Part shown: positions 62,023 through 64,000 of the stretch, one piece after another
Numbering within the stretch: position 1 is the first letter of the stretch
How the letters are laid out: every line of letters starts with the position of its first letter
From: an uncultured Clostridia bacterium
GTDB taxonomy: Bacteria; Bacillota; Clostridia; Christensenellales; Pumilibacteraceae
Reading direction: 5' to 3'
Length of the DNA: 64,000 nt
Assembly (NCBI GenBank): GCA_948440265.1
Contig: CAOJOK010000006.1
Location: forward strand, 1 to 64,000
Translations under genes and position numbers: made by a program
The notes under the pieces: model-generated
The model's database searches: none
The model's input: only the letters and a program-made list of their open reading frames with translations
Told to the model about the DNA's origin: nothing

Positions 62023-63411
62023 CTATTTACTTTCTTGTCCTTCGGAGCGGACTTGGCGTTCGCGGTTTTTGAATACTTTCGGAAAAGTCGGGAACAGTAC
62101 TGCGGCGGTTATTATTCCCGCCAAAAGGTCGGCGATTCCTTCCGACATATACACGCCTTCGAATCCGAGAAAATGCGTGAGCGCAAAGCACAGCGGAATG
62201 AGAATTATTACCTTGCGCAGCACCGCGAGAAAGAGCGCCGATTTCGCTCTGCCCAGCGCCAGGTTTATATTCTGCAACGTCATTTGTACGAAAAACATTA
62301 TCGACCCCATCAGAAACAGCGGCGAATACCTTTTGACTATTTGCCGCACGGTTTCGCTTGCCGAAAACAGATAGGCATACACTTGCGGAAAAGCCATTGA
62401 AACCGACCACATCACCGCCGCAAAAACAAAGGCAATTACCGTGACGCAATTTACGCCGCGTTTCAATCTATCCGCATTTCCCTTGCCGTAATTATAACTG
62501 ACAAAAGGCTGCATCCCGTAACCGAGTCCGTTCAGCGGCAGAGCAATCAACTGCAAGGCGCTTAACATTATCGTGAGCGCCGCCGTATAGTCCTTATCGC
62601 CGCCCGTCGCCATTTTAAGGTTTATATTGAACACTATCTGTATGGCGCACTCGGTTATCGTCATTATAAACGGGGACAGACCGAGCGAAACAATGGACAG
62701 TATTCTTTTTCGGCTCGGCTTCATTTCTTTGAACCGCAATTTAAACGTGCTTTTCTTGGAACAGAAAAACACCAGAATCCACACGAACGAAAGCGACTGC
62801 GAAATCACGGTCGCCAGACTGGCGCCCTTTACGCCCATACCGAATACGAAAATAAACAGCGGGTCCAGCGCTATGTTAGCCACGGCGCCTATGAGCACAG
62901 AAAGCATTGCCATAAGCGAATAGCCCTGCGCGTTGATAAACGGATTGAGACCCTGCGCCAGCAATACGAAAATCGTGCCCAGCGAATATATTTTCAAATA
63001 CGATTCCGCAAAGTCCACCGCACTTTCGGGGCAGCCGAACAGCACGACGATTTGTCTTGCCGCGAAAAAAGTCGCTATACTTATCGCAACGCCCGTCACA
63101 AGCAGCAAAGCAAAAGACGTATTGAAAATTCTGCCTGCTTCTTCCCTATCGCCTTCGCCGAGTTTCATACTCGCTCTCGGCGCGCCGCCCAATCCGATTA
63201 AATTGGAAAACGCCTGTATTATCAATGTTATCGGCAGCACTATTCCCAGCGCCGCCAGAGCGTTCATACCCGCGCCGTCGATTTTCGCGACATACATTCT
63301 GTCGACGATATTGTACAAAAACGTGATGAGTTGAGCTATCACGGCGGGAATCGTCAATTTCAAAATCAACGGCAGTATTTTTTCTTTTTCCAATCGTTCG
63401 GTAGATGTCAT
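62023..63411 (-). CDS. MATE-family efflux transporter
   Basis: The protein of about 462 residues has 12 hydrophobic helices and MATE features: LTIPAVIAQLITFLYNIVDRMYVAKIDG near the N-terminus and the matching second half (FALTHFLGFEGVYMSEGIADLLAG near the end). MATE pumps expel cationic or organic compounds using H+ or Na+ gradients. The start is uncertain: ATG at 63411 (MTSTERLEKEKI) fits homologues but has no good ribosome site. The frame is open to a TTG at 63453, and AAGGAAG lies at 63443-63449. The promoter is at 63469-63497. Confidence 0.9.
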   Translation of the reverse strand: MTSTERLEKEKILPLILKLTIPAVIAQLITFLYNIVDRMYVAKIDGAGMNALAALGIVLPITLIIQAFSNLIGLGGAPRASMKLGEGDREEAGRIFNTSFALLLVTGVAISIATFFAARQIVVLFGCPESAVDFAESYLKIYSLGTIFVLLAQGLNPFINAQGYSLMAMLSVLIGAVANIALDPLFIFVFGMGVKGASLATVISQSLSFVWILVFFCSKKSTFKLRFKEMKPSRKRILSIVSLGLSPFIMTITECAIQIVFNINLKMATGGDKDYTAALTIMLSALQLIALPLNGLGYGMQPFVSYNYGKGNADRLKRGVNCVTVIAFVFAAVMWSVSMAFPQVYAYLFSASETVRQIVKRYSPLFLMGSIMFFVQMTLQNINLALGRAKSALFLAVLRKVIILIPLCFALTHFLGFEGVYMSEGIADLLAGIITAAVLFPTFPKVFKNRERQVRSEGQESK

Positions 63412-63468
63412 ATAGTTATGCACGCGCGCAATTTTTTTATTGCTTCCTTGCAAATCGGTACGCCGTTT

Positions 63469-63497
63469 ATTATATCACAGACCACCCGAAAAATCAA
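63469..63497 (-). promoter_or_regulatory. Sigma-A promoter of the MATE gene
   Basis: On the minus strand TTGATT (63492-63497), 17 bases, then TATAAT (63469-63474). It lies between the ABC-F stop and the MATE start. Confidence 0.82.
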
Positions 63498-63543
63498 TGA
63501 TTTCCGCCGCGAATAAGAAAGCGGACAGCTTCCCAAAGTAAAA

Positions 63544-64000
63544 TTACAGCTCGATGATTTGCGTCGCGACCGAATCGCGAAAGGCTTTATCGTGCTCTAT
63601 AAAAATCATAGTCGGGTTAAATTCTTTTATCAGTCGTTCAATCTGAATACGGCAGTACACGTCTATATAATTCAGCGGTTCGTCCCAGATATAGATATGC
63701 GCTTTTTCGCACAGGCTTTTGGCAATCAGCACTTTCTTTTTCTGACCTTCGGAAAGCTCCGACATATCTCTGTCGAGCAGATATTCCGCCACGCCCATTT
63801 TAAACATAACCGACATAAAGCGGCTGACGTCGATATTGTACGTCTGTAATAAGTCTGCCACTTTTCCCGAAAGCCCGGAAACGTCTTGCGGCACATAAGA
63901 AACGACCAAGTCATTACCGAGCGATATTTCGCCAGTATAATCGATATTTTGACCCGAAAACAATTTAACCAAACTGCTTTTGCCGCTGCCGTTACCGCCG
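63544..64000 (-). CDS. ABC-F ATPase, C-terminal part (gene runs off the window)
   Basis: The visible ~152 residues are the second nucleotide-binding domain of an ABC-F protein. They show a Walker A (GNGSGKSSLVK, at the window edge), signature LSEGQKKKVLIAKSL, Walker B IYIWDEPLNYIDV and H-loop FIEHDKAF. ABC-F proteins act on the ribosome; the EPLNYIDV form and close ending recall the antibiotic-resistance type (Lsa/Vga/Msr-like), and a MATE pump follows. The start and first domain lie beyond 64000, so the subtype cannot be fixed. Confidence 0.85.
   Translation of the reverse strand, partial: GGNGSGKSSLVKLFSGQNIDYTGEISLGNDLVVSYVPQDVSGLSGKVADLLQTYNIDVSRFMSVMFKMGVAEYLLDRDMSELSEGQKKKVLIAKSLCEKAHIYIWDEPLNYIDVYCRIQIERLIKEFNPTMIFIEHDKAFRDSVATQIIEL

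Overview
This window looks like chromosome from an anaerobic, endospore-forming (or recently sporulating) member of the Clostridia. The evidence is sporulation genes scattered across it (yabP-yabQ, spoIIE, a spoVB-type flippase, a spoIIQ-type LytM protein, and the S4 protein RqcP/YabO), anaerobic metabolism (rubrerythrin, pyruvate formate-lyase and its activase, a FabV-type enoyl reductase) and Gram-positive-style signals (AGGAGG ribosome sites, TTGACA-N17-TATAAT promoters, intrinsic terminators). Base composition is balanced to GC-rich except for one clearly AT-rich island at about 47.6-48.8 kb. I cannot assign a genus. No rRNA, tRNA, CRISPR array or insertion sequence was seen.

Layout. 0.1-10 kb: tex; divergent yabP-yabQ-trmL-rubrerythrin; a ROK glucokinase and a leaderless acidic membrane protein; a CaCA cation exchanger behind what reads as a complete yybP-ykoY (Mn2+) riboswitch with its attenuator; spoIIE. 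10-22 kb: a GH3 protein with its catalytic motifs lost, serS, spoVB-like flippase, transketolase with a YfbR-like nucleotidase, a phosphohexomutase, a degenerate ABC-like protein and recF. 22-39 kb: a very large surface protein with four internal repeats, ligD (PE-LIG-POL order, no Ku in the window), a Vps4-like AAA protein, fabZ, and a tight run of galK, pflA, pflB, a GH2 protein lacking its acid/base Glu, and a CtpE-like P-type ATPase.

39-46 kb: a three-gene operon with a large GH3 enzyme in inverted domain order and a membrane helix at each end, a small four-helix membrane protein, and an Ig-like lipoprotein. Upstream lies an AraC-type regulator whose reading frame breaks at a run of 12 G, a candidate phase-variation switch. 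46-53 kb: fabV; a pseudo-amidase with two peptidoglycan-binding repeats; an AT-rich island with a restriction-like gene and a truncated vsr; rqcP-ispDF-ktrB-ktrA. 53-64 kb: spoIIQ-like protein, a second GH3 plus four-helix membrane protein pair, a LytTR two-component system with paired 21-bp-spaced direct repeats in front of both itself and the GH3 pair, mscL, a methyltransferase, a MATE transporter and the end of an ABC-F gene.

How the parts fit. Two loci encode the same unusual module (doubly anchored inverted GH3 plus a small four-helix partner), each with its own regulator: a possibly phase-variable AraC protein for one and a LytTR system for the other. Together with ROK kinase, GalK, phosphohexomutase, GH2 and pyruvate formate-lyase, this suggests a saccharide-using, mixed-acid-fermenting anaerobe. 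Several proteins keep an enzyme fold but have lost key residues (GH3 at 10.2 kb, GH2 at 34.1 kb, the amidase-like protein at 46.5 kb, the ABC-like protein at 20.5 kb).
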